From Lolium rigidum (Eukaryota; Streptophyta; Magnoliopsida; Poales; Poaceae): DNA of 64,000 nt. The stretch covers positions 342,749,484 through 342,813,483 of the forward strand of contig NC_061508.1 of the NCBI RefSeq assembly GCF_022539505.1. Reading direction: 5' to 3'. Position 1 is the stretch's first letter. Every line of letters begins with the position of its first letter. A program made the position numbers and the translations under genes. The notes under the pieces were generated by a model. The model was not told the origin of the DNA, searched no databases, and saw nothing but the letters and a program-made list of their open reading frames with translations. Of the stretch, positions 11,930 to 23,522 are shown one piece after another.

Positions 11930-13788
11930 TCAAGGTTGTACGCCTAGGGGGAATGGACGGCAGCCCTCAAGCGAGTTGAACGGCCTCTCATCACGCGACA
12001 TCTCCAAGCGGAGTTCTATCTCGTCATTAGGTGGTAGACCGTAGCCGTAGAAGAACTCGCCAGACCTATTGTTGACATCCTGCAGGATTATCGTGCAAAT
12101 GAACCGCTGGATGCGACCCCAGCTTCTTTCTAATCTCTCTATCGTGGACATCCGCCATGTTTGCAAACCTGTTTCTGAGATTCTCTCGGCAGCAACATGT
12201 CATCTGCGTACTTTATGTACTCCTCGCATCCGAAGGATGGCGTACCACGCGTCCATCCCATTGTCGGGCGTCGATCGCCCGAGGCAGGGGAAGTTGGTTG
12301 TGTGGGTTAAGACCAAGCCTCCTCGGGATTTCCTCTCTACTTTGAGGGGGCCTCGCCTTGTTGGCGAAGCCGGTGAGAGCATCATTGAGAAGGGCCTTGA
12401 TGTGGGTGTAGTCTTTCTTGTGGTCCCTACCCGAGTCGAGATAGACCGCATGCGAGTGTTGCGGGTGCACGACGATGAGGGTGCAGAACTTGTCTCTCGC
12501 GGAAAACACACGGATTAACCTTTGGAAATGCAAATGGAGATATAGGATAGAATGGTAATGGGGGACTAGCGAGTGATTACTTACTCGGGGAAGTAAGGGA
12601 TGAGAATGGCGCCCTTTTAATGTTCGCCAAGCATGAAATCCTCGACCTCGCTGGGTGGCAATCGCCCGATCCCCGCCGGTGCAGATGATGCTCTCCCGCA
12701 TATAGAAGGGGTCCATTATCGCGATGGTCGGCATCTCCTCCTTAACAATCTGGGTAGACAAGCTAAGAGCAACTAGGCGAACCACACTAAAGTGGAGCGC
12801 TTGCATGTGATAGATGCTGAAGATGTCGTTGAACCGGATGAAGCACAAGTCCGCGGGGTACTTCTCGATGAAGTTCATGCCAGTTGGCACCTTCGCCACC
12901 AAGAGAGGGTAACCAGGATCGTTTGATTTGAGAAGATGGTTCTCCACATGCAAGACAGTCTCATGCAAGCTCCTCATATCCGGGGTGAGTTTCTTCACGA
13001 CATGCTCCGGCAGCATCGGTTGACCCAAGTGATGCAGAGGTCGCCAATTGTTTGGCAACTTGTCAAGGAGTGGGACCTTGTCCTTGGATTTGGCCGCCAC
13101 CGCCTTGTCTTGGGGGTCCTTCTTATTTTGCCTCTTCCTCTTCTTGGGTTGTACTGATGGACCCTCCATCGCCGTAGTGGCCGTAGCACGGAGTGTGTTT
13201 GGGCTCAACATATTTTTGACGGCGGCGGTGGTGACCTCCTCAGGATTTTCCTCCTCAGCCGTTTCTTGAGAATCGAACAGCTTCTTGGAGCACACATATT
13301 TCAAGGCCGGCGCATCCTCATGGACAACTTGTGAAGACGTAGGAATATCCCATTGGAAGTTGTCACGTTCGTATTCCTCGGCCTCTGGCGCAGCTCGGCT
13401 GTTGTGGTGGGGCGCCGACCTCCGGCGCAGCTCGGCCGTTCGGTGGGGCGATGACCACGGCGCCGCCGGCTGTCGTGGAGGGACGCCGACATGTGGCGCC
13501 GCAAGGTGCTTGTCTTTGCTTGCCGTCGACCCCGAGTAGGTGTTGATCCGAATTAGGGTCTTCGGCCATAGCAGTACCCAACCCTTCGAGTGAGGCCGCA
13601 TTCAACGGGCTATCGTCATCGGCACCATGCGGTTGATTAGGAGGAAACAAATCCTCATAGCCCGGTAACGCCCGATCCACTTCAACCCGGTAAACATCAT
13701 CTGCCATATCTCGTGTGTGCCACTTCTTATCCAGGGGCCGAAGGATGGACCCCCTCGCGACGTCTTTGAGTTCGTCGTTTACTCTCAT
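11930..13788 (-). pseudogene. CACTA-1 Ulp1 (C48) protease-like gene, broken
   Basis: Minus-strand fragments in three frames form one gene. The first part (13788-13363) carries LRPLDKKWHTRDMADDVYRVE and an acidic, proline-rich stretch. The middle (to ~12580) has a basic KKRKRQNKKDPQDK patch, and GAILIPYFPE comes just before a GTAAGT splice donor near 12585. After the intron, CTLIVVHPQHSHAVYLDSG (~12460-12400) resembles the core strands of Ulp1/SENP cysteine proteases, and a frame change near 12300 leads to DAWYAILRMRGVHKVR. In active family members a His precedes the first strand and a Cys sits in the later segment. Here I see Lys-Phe-Cys-Thr-Leu and Met-Asp-Ala-Trp instead, so the catalytic His and Cys are not recognisable. 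Such genes are common passengers of grass CACTA elements. Family call moderate. Confidence 0.5.
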
Positions 13789-13888
13789 CAGGAAGGTTCA
13801 TGGCGTTGAGAGCGCCTGCGAGAACATGTGTATGGCGTTAGAGAGAGGGCAAGGATGACGAAACTAATATATTAACTTGATGTACACA

Positions 13889-15692
13889 TTAGTTAATTAC
13901 CGTGAGGGCGTTGAGCTCGGCTAATGTCGATGGGCCAGCACATGCGGCGGCGGGCGTGCAAGTGACGGAGGGGCTGCTACCCGGCATGGACGGTGAATCC
14001 CTAGCACCAGCGACATTGCCGGCGGCCGGAGGAGTCTCCATTATAACATTGTCATTGCCGGCGGCCGGAGGAGTCTCCATTATAACATTGTCATTGCCGG
14101 CGGACGGCGGCGCCATCGAGTTGCTACCGTCGAAGCTAGCCACTTGCATTTCCGGGTGGGGGCCTTGTTTGCCACCCTCATACCACGCGCGTAGAGCGTT
14201 GAAATCTGCTTGGACTGAAGCGGCGACTTCAGCTTTGACTTCAGGTACGAGTGTAGCTTTGAGTTACGGTACCAGTTGCGGTACCAAACCAGCTTGGACT
14301 TGGGCTAGGATTGAATCCCTCATTTCCTCTGCCTCCCACTGCTTCCTCTCATTGCGCGCATTTTTATCGGCCGCAGACGACAAGCCGTAGTGATCATGCT
14401 TGTGGCCTGTACCGGCGCCAGCCACACGGCTTCTATGAGGCCTTCTCGTAGGTGAATGCTCATTGACGATGTTTAGCGCCCGTACGAGAGGCTTGTCCCA
14501 TGCTACCCTGCCCGTCGATGCCTGGGACGAGGAGCCTTCGTCACCTTGAGAAAGTCTTTGTCTTTCTTCTTCCTACGGAAGAAACGTGAACCATTTAGAA
14601 ATGTTGCTACTATTATATGAACGATACTTGATCTAATAAAACCGGTAAATTGCTTACCAGTTTTTTCTCCAACGACAGGACCTTCTGGTCGTTCGTGAAC
14701 CAAATTATGTCGGTTACGACTTTGGGGTCCGTGACAAGTTCCCCGGTTAGTTTCTTCTTATGGTACTGCGACCTGATGAATCTTATTTCAAGTGGGTCCT
14801 TGTACTTGAGCCAGGGGTTCTCAATGCCGGCATTTACATACGCCTCGTCCTCCTTCGCCCAATAGGGCTCCTTTCCCTCGTACCCACGGCTCCCAAGGTT
14901 ATGGTTGCCGATGTTAAGCTCCCGCATTTCCTTCCCCCACAACTTGCGATTCTTCGTCGCTTGTAGCTCTTCATTGGCCACAAAAGCATCAAAGTCCGCA
15001 TGGGAGACATGCGGAAAGGCAGAGTGGACCTCTTCGAAACCTTTGCCGTCAGCAATCATCTTCCGCACCATGTACTTATAGCTGCTGAGGTGTTTGGTGA
15101 ACTTCAAGAGAGCTTGTGAGTTCACAATGTTCTTGGATTCATCAGTGGAGGTGTAGTCGCCTAGGAACTTGTATCATGAGTGCAACCTCGCAATGAGCTG
15201 GGCTCGCAAATGCGCTTTGCTCTCAGCTCGGAGATCCGTCTCGTTGAGATTGATGACCTCTCGGAGGATACATGCCAGTTAGTTGCCGTACCCCTTGGCA
15301 ACATCCTTAGGCTCCACCGGCAAACCACTAGAGGGGTCCACCTCTTTGACTGTGTATCTGCCGGTGCCGACCGTGTTTTGGCGCCTTGCCTTCCGCGGCC
15401 TCTTGGCTCCACTTGTCCCGGTGCCAGTACTCCCGGCGGCGCCGCTAGGATCGTCGCCGCTTGTCTCGCCGCCACCCCCGGCGGCGCCGGTTGCCTCATC
15501 GCCGCTAGGCTCGTAGGTACTACCCCCGGCGGTGCCGCTTGCCTCGTTGCCGCTTGGCTCGTCGGCACTACCCCCAGCGGCATCCTCCATCTCATGGTCC
15601 TCATCGCCGCCAACACCAGCGGCCTCGGCATCCTCCTCCGTCCTAAAGAAGTGCCTATTGTAGTGCTCCTCTAACTCTTATTGAGACGACAT
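13889..15692 (-). pseudogene. CACTA-1 second transposase-type gene (Transposase_24/TnpA-like), broken
   Basis: The start is ATG at 15692-15690 with an in-frame TAA four codons later. The N-terminal part (15680-15279) is rich in Gly/Ser/Glu and then has KRPRKARRQNTVGTGRYTVKEVDP, the usual entry of plant En/Spm-type proteins. Two further stops occur near 15275 and 15178. The block 15125-14660 (FLGDYTS, SYKYMVRKMIADGKGFEEV, NRKLWGKEMRELN, EDPLEIRFI-like KYKDPLEIRF) matches the plant Ptta/En/Spm transposase family. An intron donor (GTAAGC, ~14655) and an acceptor (~14571) are visible. The C-terminal part (14400-13889) is coiled-coil-like and then repetitive. In En/Spm the corresponding protein binds subterminal repeats, and this role is inferred here. 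Some breaks may be sequence errors. Confidence 0.65.
14017..14095. repeat. 39-bp tandem repeat in transposase-type gene
   Basis: Two exact copies of a 39-bp unit beginning ATTGCCGGCGGCCGGAGGAG, plus a partial third. On the minus strand it encodes a 13-residue repeat around METPPAAGNDNVI. Confidence 0.9.
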
Positions 15693-15726
15693 GGTGGCTT
15701 GCACTAATAGAAGATGAAAAAGAGTT

Positions 15727-15850
15727 AGAATTCACTGAAAAATTCGGCATGACCTTTGCTAAAAATTGGTCATGCCAAGTGCTAGAATTGCCGGAACGGA
15801 AATGTATCGACATTCCGGCAGTCAATAGCAACTCAATCCCTGTGTAACAG
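15727..15850 (-). promoter_or_regulatory. Shared leader module upstream of the second transposase-type gene
   Basis: Just upstream of the ATG at 15692. It resembles 34445-34560, which holds the same position upstream of TNP2: both have TCGGCATGACCTT, GCC(G)GAA-ACGGAA, ACATT(C/T) and CAACTCA in the same order. Here GGCATGACC (15746) pairs with GGTCATGCC (15768), and TGCCGGAA pairs with TTCCGGCA further on. A shared promoter or 5' UTR element is inferred. Confidence 0.5.
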
Positions 15851-17640
15851 AAATGCAATTCACATATATATAGCCATGAACACCATAACCATCACCATAA
15901 ACGAGAGACAATATAACTTGACCATTACAGTAGGGGAGCAGCTTGATTTTCATTTTCATTTCACCATAACCATCATAATACATAACAATAACTAGGTGCA
16001 TTAGAAATACACATTAGATTAAATGAACCAGTAGAATTTAAATGAGTAGCATTTCATTAGGCATTTAAATGAACCAGTGCATCAACCAAACATCACCATC
16101 TCAACCAGAAGCAATCCAGAAGCATTTAGTATATAAAGCATTTACTAAATATAAATTGAAACCCTAAATACTAACCAGTAGCTAAGCAACATTTTAATTT
16201 TAAACCAGTAGCTAAACCAGTAGTAGCATTTGCTACTGCCAACTAGTGTTCATTTCATTTAAATGAACCATGTACTGCTAGCAAATTTTATTAACTAAAC
16301 CTACTAAATTATTTTAACCAGAGAACCATCATATTATATGTATTTATTTAGAAAAAGAGAGGTACAAATCACAAGGTTTTGAACATCTAAACCAGTGAAT
16401 TGCTTTTCATCTAAACTAGTAGCAGTAGCATGACCATTTTTTAGTAATAGCCAGAGAATTGCTTTACATCCCTGGCATCCCTGCCAGCATTATATGTATT
16501 TATTTAGAAAAAGAGAGGTACAGATCACAAGGTTTTGAACATACAGAGGTGCTGACATTCTGATTTCATAAGACAACTCATGTGTCTAGTTAAGTATAGT
16601 GATGTGCTTAATACAGCAGAGAAACCAGAAATACAGCCCTCCCTCCAAGCACCAACAGCAATAGACGATATCATTGAAATTATGCCTTGCTTATTTTCAA
16701 AAAGCGACAGCGAGAACAAAACCCAACTGAGAAGTCACTCTGTGCTAATCTTCCCAAAGCATGACCATTTTTTTCTCAAGAACAGTAGCAGTAGCAGTAG
16801 CATGACCAGTAGGAGTAACATGTAAATCCTAAACCAGAGAACTAGCATCAACCATGCATAGCACCAATTTAAATCCTAAATCATTTAATACACATGAACC
16901 ATTTTAGCAAACCATTTAAATAGTATTGGCAGAATCATGGACTTGATAATTGCAATATGGTTGTTCATTTAAAAAATACTACTTATTGCTATATCAACCA
17001 GTACCTACTTCATTTGCAAGTAGCATTAGGCATTTTCATTTGCATTTGCATTAGGCATTTGTAAGCATTAGGCATTTTCATTTTCATTTGCATTTTCATT
17101 AGGCATTTGTAAGCAAATATATTTCTCTACTTTTGCATTTGCATCTGAGCATCAATTTCAAGCATCTGAGCATCAATTTCAAGCATTAGGTAAATGCCCC
17201 ATTAGGTAAATTTGCATTAGGTATTTGCAAGCATCTGAGCATCCTTTCATTTGATTTTCATTTTCAATTTTTCTTACTGCAAGCAATTCAATGTACAATT
17301 TTTAGCATTTAACTAAATCAATTAAATGAAACCTACTACTAGCATTCAAAATTTTATGTATAACTTATAATGAAAAATTGAAACCTACTGCTAGAATTTG
17401 AAACCAATTTTTAGCATTCAAAAATTGAAACCTACTGCTAGCTAAACCACCCTATTTGCATTTAACTAAACCAAACAATTGACAATTTTTTTCAAACCAG
17501 AGAACCAATTAGTTTAGGGTTGAACAAATTCAAACCAGAGAACCCTATTTCCAATTTGAACAAGGAAATGCAATATGGTTCATTTAAAAATTACTACATT
17601 TTCATTTGCATTGAACCAATGAACACCGCAATGAACCCTA
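15851..17640. other. AT-rich CACTA-1 spacer with degenerate short repeats
   Basis: No gene seen. At 17030-17240 words such as GCATTAGGCATTT, TTTTCATTTGCATT and GCATCTGAGCATC recur irregularly, and AACCAGTAGC/TAGCATT words recur from 16030 to 17450. A 60-bp block at ~16335-16390 is repeated at ~16500-16540 (TATTTATTTAGAAAAAGAGA). It probably represents a long promoter/intron upstream of the minus-strand gene. Confidence 0.5.
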
Positions 17641-17927
17641 ATAGCAATTTCGTTAGGGCTACTGCAAGAACTGCAAGAACTATACCAATTTCGGAGGCAG
17701 GGAGAGGGGAAGGGAGAGGGGAAGGAAGAAGGGGAGGGAAGGGGAGGTGGAGGAGGTCCTGGCGGCGTTGGGGAAGGAAGAGGGGAAGGGAGAGGGCGGT
17801 TCCTACCGATGGTGGCGACGGCGTAGCTCCTCCTTCTCCAACGGCGCGCAGCTCCTCCTTCTCCAAGGGTCTTCTACGGCGGCGTGCGGGGTAGGTGGTG
17901 GGGGCTAGTGGAGGGGATGGTGGAGGG
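17641..17927 (-). other. Purine-rich CACTA-1 segment, possible 5' exon
   Basis: GA-rich on the plus strand, so CT-rich on the minus strand, ending where Gypsy-2 starts. It could be the untranslated first exon of the minus-strand transposase-type gene. The ORFs through it are low-complexity and not convincing. Confidence 0.35.
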
Positions 17928-19435
17928 TGATACGTCCCCGACGTATCCATAATTTCTGTTGTTCCATGCTTGTTTTATGACAATACTTACATGTTTTGCT
18001 TGCACTTTATGATGATTTCATGCGTTTTCCGGAACTAACCTATTAACAAGATGCCACAGTGCCAGTTCCTGTTTTCTGCTGTTTTTGGTTCCAGAAAGGC
18101 TGTTCGGGCAATATTCTCGGAATTGGACGAAATCAACGCCAAACCTCCTATTTTTCCCGGAAGGCTCCAGAACACCGAAGAAGAGTCGGAGAGGGGCCAG
18201 GGGGCCACCAGACCATAGGGCGGCGCGGCCTGGCCTGGGCCCGCGCCACCCTATGGTGTGGAGCCCCCAGGTGCCCCCCTGCGCCGCCTCTTCGCCTATA
18301 AAATTCCTTTCGACCTAAAAACACCGTACCAATTGACGAAACTCCAGAAAGACTCCAGGGGCGCCGCCGCCATCGCGAAACTCCAATCCGGGGGACAGAA
18401 CTCTGTTCCGGCACCCTGCCGGAACGGGGAAGTGCCCCCGGAAGCCATCTCCATCAACGCCACCGCCTCCGCCATGCTCCGTGAGTAGTTCCCCCATGGA
18501 CTACGGGTTCTAGCAAGTAGCTATGTCGGTATACTCTCCCCCATGTACTTCAATACAATGGTCTCATGAGCTGCCTTACATGATTGAGATTCATCTGATG
18601 TAATCGGTGTTGTGTTTGTTGGGATCCGATGGATGATACATTATGATTAGTCTATCTATAAAGTTTGTGAAGTTATTGTTGCTGCAATCTTGTTATTCTT
18701 AATGCTTGTCACTAGGGCCCGAGTGGCATGATCTTAGATTTGAGCTCTATATTGTTGCTTAGATTGTATCTACAAGTTGTATGCACATGTCACCGTCCGG
18801 AACCAATGGCCCCGAAGTGACAGAAATCGGGACAACCGGAGGGGATGGTAGTGATGTGAGGATCACATGTTTTCACGGTGTGTTAATGCTTTGCTCCGGT
18901 ACTCTATGAAAAGGAGTACCTTAATATCCAGTAGTTTCCCTTGAGGCCCAGGCTGCCACCGAGCTGGTAGGACAAAAGATGTTGTGCAAGTTTCTCATTG
19001 CGAGCACGTACGACTATATACGGAAAACATGCCTACATAATTAATAAGCCCGATGTTCTATCTTAATGCTTTGATTCCTATCAATTGCCCAACCGTAATT
19101 TGTTCACCCAACACTTGTCACTTATTGGAGAGTTACCACTAGTGTAGATCGCTGGGAACCCCGGTCCATCTTTCATCATCAAATACTTGTTCTACATGTC
19201 ATCATATTACCTCTCGTGTTACTATTACTCGCTCGCTGTGTTACTATTACTACTGCTCTCATATTATCGCTACTTTCACATCACCCCGTTACTAGTGCTT
19301 TTCCAGGTGCAGCTGAATTGACAACTCAGTTGTTAAGGCTTATAAGTATTCTTTACCTCCCCTTGTGTCGAATCAATAAATTGGGTTTTACTACCCGCGA
19401 AGATTGCCGCGATCCCCTATACTTGTGGGTTATCA
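17928..19435 (+). repeat. Gypsy-2 LTR 1
   Basis: 1508 bp, TGATACGTC to GGGTTATCA. TATA box CTATAAAA near 18297. Tip palindrome at 17929-17947 (arms GATACGTC/GACGTATC). Confidence 0.9.
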
Positions 19436-19446
19436 AGACTGTTTTC

Positions 19447-19464
19447 TGGCGCCGTTGTCGGGGA
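19447..19464 (+). other. Gypsy-2 primer binding site, unit 1
   Basis: TGGCGCCGTTGTCGGGGA, one mismatch to the complement of tRNA-Asp, 11 nt after LTR 1. Confidence 0.85.
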
Positions 19465-19516
19465 GGCATAGCTCTACTCATAAGTTCACCTGGGGAGTAC
19501 ACTCTACCTCTCTCTC

Positions 19517-19641
19517 TGTTTTATTTTATTTTGTTTTGCTTAGTTTACTTTTGTCTAGTTTATTTTTGCTTAGTTTATTTCTGTCTAGTATTAGTTTGCG
19601 TAGTTTACTTTTGCTTAGTTTATTTTTGTCTTGTTTTATTT
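19517..19641 (+). repeat. T-rich leader repeats, unit 1
   Basis: Repeats of a 13-14 nt word TTTTGCTTAGTTTA and variants between the primer site and the ORF. ORFs through it give repeated Phe-Cys-Leu-Val-Tyr runs and are not real genes. Same in unit 2 (25107-25231). Confidence 0.75.
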
Positions 19642-19702
19642 GTCTCATATACCCAAAAATCCATAAAAATTTGAAAAACCAAAAAATTAAAAACTACTCG
19701 TT

Positions 19703-21082
19703 ATGGGAGAACCAACAACCTACTTGGAGCTCATAGAATGTTATAATAATTATAGGAAATCAAGAGCTCGGTGAAATAATGAGTGCTATGATAGAAAAAG
19801 TGGATACAATTGCTAAAATCTTGCTTAAACGCCATGATATAAACTGTTGCTCTCAACAGGATACTAAACATCTTAAATTTCAATGTGGCTTTAGTGAGGA
19901 ATTTTTAATTAAGAACTATAATCGGAATTGCTATATTCATTATGGGTTCGAAGAGGTAGAACAATTTGTCGTTTTTATGGGAGCCTCTGAGATCGAATCC
20001 TTCATGGTTGAGAATTATGAAACTTGTGTTGTTTGTAAGGACCTTAAAGATTATGTCTCTTCTATCCTTAATTGTTGCATAGAATGCTTCGGTAATAATC
20101 CTTATATCATTGATTATAAAGAGAGACACATTAATGCACAAGAATGCACTCACAATTTGCGAGGAACCGGTGGAAGAAGAAATTGATGAACCTCGAAAGC
20201 TCATTGGATGAAAAAGAGGAGGAAATTGATGAACCCGAAAGCTCATTGGATGAAAAAGAAGAGGAGAGCGACGAACAAAAGGAGGAAGAATGGATTAGCT
20301 ACCCATGCCAACCTTCTAATGAGAGTAACTCTTTATCCCTTACACTATTTGATTGTCCTCCATGCTTACCGGAAGAGGTTGAATGTTATGTTCCTGTGGA
20401 TTCTCTTGAAATAGTACCTATAAGTAAAACTTGTGAGAATAATTATGCTACTGTTATATATGATAATCCATGCTACTTTGATAAATCTTATGATAATGCT
20501 TTGTTTGTGCCTGATGTCGAAATGCATGGTACTAAAGAATTTTGTTTGGCAAATGTCTATGATAAAGCTCTAGATGATGGTCCTATGTTACTTGATAATA
20601 TTAATTGTACTACTAATGAAAATGGGATTGGAGAGTTATTGACTTTATCTATGTGTCCCATATCTCTTGAGATTGATCAACTACCTTGTTATATTATTAA
20701 TAAAAGTAAGTTTGAAAGTTTTAATTCCACTATTCTTGAACTTGATAAAAATTATATGTTTGTGGATCATGAAAAGTATGCTGCATGTGATAGTTATATT
20801 GTTGAGTTTGTTCATGAAGCTACTGAAAATTATTATGAGAGAGGAAAATATGGTTGTAGAAATTTGCATGGTACTAAAACACCTCTCTATGTGTTCAAAA
20901 TTTTGAAGTTGCACTTGTTCTATCTTCCTATGCTTGTTACTTTGCTTTTCATGAACTTGTTTATTTACAAGATTCCTATGCATAGGAAGCATGTTAGGCT
21001 TAAATGTGTTTTGGATTTGCCTATTGATGCTCTCTTTGCTTCAAATACTATTTCTTGCGAGTGCATCATTAAAACTCGCTGA
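19703..21082 (+). pseudogene. Uncharacterised retrotransposon protein, unit 1 copy (frame breaks)
   Basis: Same gene as 25293-26661. The ATG is at 19703. The frame breaks at CTCG near 19768, at an extra G near 20163 and around 20187, after which the ORF is open from 20144 to 21082. Where the unit 2 copy is broken (near 25575) this copy is intact, so the two together show one ancestral frame. The encoded features are a Cys-rich N-terminal half (CVVCKDLKDYVSSILNCC), an acidic EKEEE linker, and a conserved C-terminal block (YYERGKYGCRN, KTPLYVFKILKL) followed by the hydrophobic stretch LFYLPMLVTLLFMNLFIYKI. No family recognised. Confidence 0.75.
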
Positions 21083-23508
21083 GCCCATCTTAATGGCTAT
21101 AAAGAAAGAACTTCTTGGGAGATAACCCATGTGTTATTTTGCTACAGTACTTTGTTTTATATTTGTGTCTTGGAAGTTGTTTACTACTGTAGCAACCTCT
21201 CCTTATCTTAGTTTTGTGTTTTGTTGTACCAAGTGAAGCCTCTAATCGAAGGTTGATACTAGATTTGGATTTCTGCGCAGAAACAGATTTCTATCTGTCA
21301 CGAATCTGGGCTGTTTTCTCTGTAGAAAAATCAGAAAAATATGCCAATTTACGTGCGTGTTCCTCAGATATGTACGCAACTTTCATTAGTTTTGATTTTT
21401 CTGATTTGAGCAACGGAAGTATTTTATTAAAATTTGTCTTTACTGGCTGTTCTGTTTTGGCAGATTCTGTCTCTGTTTTTTGCATTGTCTCTTGCGGACT
21501 TTAAGCGAGCTTTTCTAGACGTAGAGAGCTGTAGCTAATGTTTTATTGAGTTCTTGCAATGTGCCACTACAGGACCAAGGTGGATTCAAATTTTTTTGAG
21601 TACTGACCCCTCTAATGAAGTTTATGAGAAGTTTGTTGTGAAGGAAGTTTTCAAGGGTCAAGAGAGGAGGATGATATATGATCAAGAAGAGTGAAAAGTC
21701 TAAGCTTGGGGATGCCCCCGTGGTTCATCCCTGCATATTTCAAGAAGACTCAAGAGTCTAAGCTTGGGGATGCCCAAGGCATCCCCTTCTTCATCAACTT
21801 ATCAGGTTCCTCCCCTGAAACTATATTTTTATTCAGTCACATCATATGTGTTTTACTTGGAGCGTCTGTGTGCTTTTATTTTTGTTTTTTGTTTGAATAA
21901 GATCGGATCCTAGCAATCCTTGATTGGGAGAGATACACGCTCCGCTTTTTCATATGAACACTTGTTCTTCGTTTTACTTTTAATGTTCAATGATAAAAGT
22001 TGGAAGCTACAATACTTATCTTTATTTGGTTGGAAAAGGAAAATGCCTCATATGTCTTGGATAATTTGACACTTGGCAATTGTTTTGAGCTCTCAAGTAG
22101 ATCATAAGTTTTTGCATGTAGTTTAAACCTATTAGTGGAGAACTACCGTAAAGCTTGTTAAAATTGGTTTGCATAATTGATCTCTCTTAAGGTCTAGATA
22201 TTTTCTGGTAAAAGTGTTTGAGCAACAAGGAAGACAGATGTAGAGTATTATAATGCTTGCGATATGTTCTTATGTAAGTTTTGTCTGTACCGGTTCATAC
22301 TTGTGTTTGCTTCAAACAACCTTGCTAGCCTAAGCCTTGTATCGAGAGGGAATACTTCTCATGCATCCAAAATCCTTGAGCCAACCACTATGCCAATTGT
22401 GTCCACCATACCTACCTACTATGTGGTATTTCCTGCCATTCCAAAGTAAATTGCTTGAGTGCTACCTTTAAACAATTCAAAATTTATCACCTCTGATTTG
22501 TGTCAATGTTTTATAGCTCATGAGGAAGTATGTGGTGTTTAGCTTTCAACCTTGTCATTTACTTTTGACGGACTCTCATATGGACTAGTGGCACATCCGC
22601 TTATCCAATAATTTTGCAAAAAGAGCCGGCAATGGGATTCCCGATCCCGAATTAATTAACTTAAATAGACACTCCTCCATGGTTTGTGATTGATGGACGG
22701 CACCCGAAGGATTCGGTTAGCCATGGCTTGTGTAAGCAAAGGTTGGGAGGAGTGTCATCATCATAATAAAACTAAAATAAAAAGGCACTCCTTCATGGTA
22801 TGAGATTGTTGGCAGGCACCCGAGGATTCGGTTAGCCATGGTTTGTGAAAGAAAGGTTGGAAGGAGTGCCACATAAAAATTAAATAAAATGGGAGCCGCT
22901 CTTGAAAGTCCGGTTGGCGAGGTAGTTAGTGTACCCATTACCATTCGTTGACAACAACAAACACCTCTCAAAATTTTACTTTTTATGCCCTCTATATGTT
23001 TTCAAAACCAAAGCTCTAGCACAAATATAGCAATCGATGCTTTCCTCTTTGAAGGACCATTCTTTTACTTTTAATGTTGAGTCAGTTCACCTACTTCCTT
23101 CCACCTTAGAAGCAAACACTTGTGTCAACTGTGCATTGATTCTTACATACTTGCATATTTGCATTCATCATATTACTTTGTGTTGACAATATCCATGAGA
23201 TATACATGTTGAAAGTTGAAAGCAACCGCTGAAACTTATATCCTCCTTTGTGTTGCTTCGATACCTTTACTATGAACTTATTGCTTTATGAGTTAACTCT
23301 TGTGCAATCTTTTGATGCTTGTCTTGAAAGTACTCTTTATGAAAAGTTTTGCTATATGTTATCTACTTGTTAGCAACTATAGATCATTGCCTTGAGTCAC
23401 TTCATTCATTTCATATGCTTTGTAATAGTATGATCAAGGTTATGTAAGTAGCATGTCACTACAGAAATTATTCTTTTTATCGTTTACCTGTCGGGACGAG
23501 CAGGAACT
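21083..23508 (+). other. Gypsy-2 3' non-coding region, unit 1
   Basis: 2.4 kb without a supported gene. It contains polypurine-motif copies at 21702-21715 and 21760-21773 and two imperfect ~100-bp repeats at ~22670-22880 (CATGGTTTGTGATTGATGG... and a diverged copy). Confidence 0.75.
21766..21786 (+). other. Conserved 3' hairpin, unit 1
   Basis: Stem GGGGATGCC/GGCATCCCC, loop CAA. Confidence 0.8.
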
Positions 23509-23522
23509 AAGCTTGGGGATGC
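23509..23522 (+). other. Gypsy-2 polypurine tract, unit 1
   Basis: AAGCTTGGGGATGC directly before LTR 2. A CGGGACGAGCAGG hairpin remnant lies just upstream. Confidence 0.8.

Noticed and set aside
17030..17240. CRISPR-like or satellite array of short repeats
   Set aside because: The words recur irregularly with no constant period or spacers; simple degenerate AT-rich repetition fits better.
19216..19736. ORFs with repeated Phe-Cys-Leu-Val-Tyr or Leu-Phe-Leu-Ser-Ser
   Set aside because: They read through LTR 1 and a T-rich leader repeat; the same is seen at 24779-25336. Not conserved as protein.
20681..20992. Minus-strand ORF opposite the Gypsy-2 gene (also at 26269-26718)
   Set aside because: Antisense to a better supported ORF, no recognisable motif, and not kept in Gypsy-3.
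22670..22970. Inverted-repeat transposon inside the Gypsy-2 3' region
   Set aside because: The paired blocks are direct, diverged copies, present identically in both array units, without terminal inverted repeats or target duplication.
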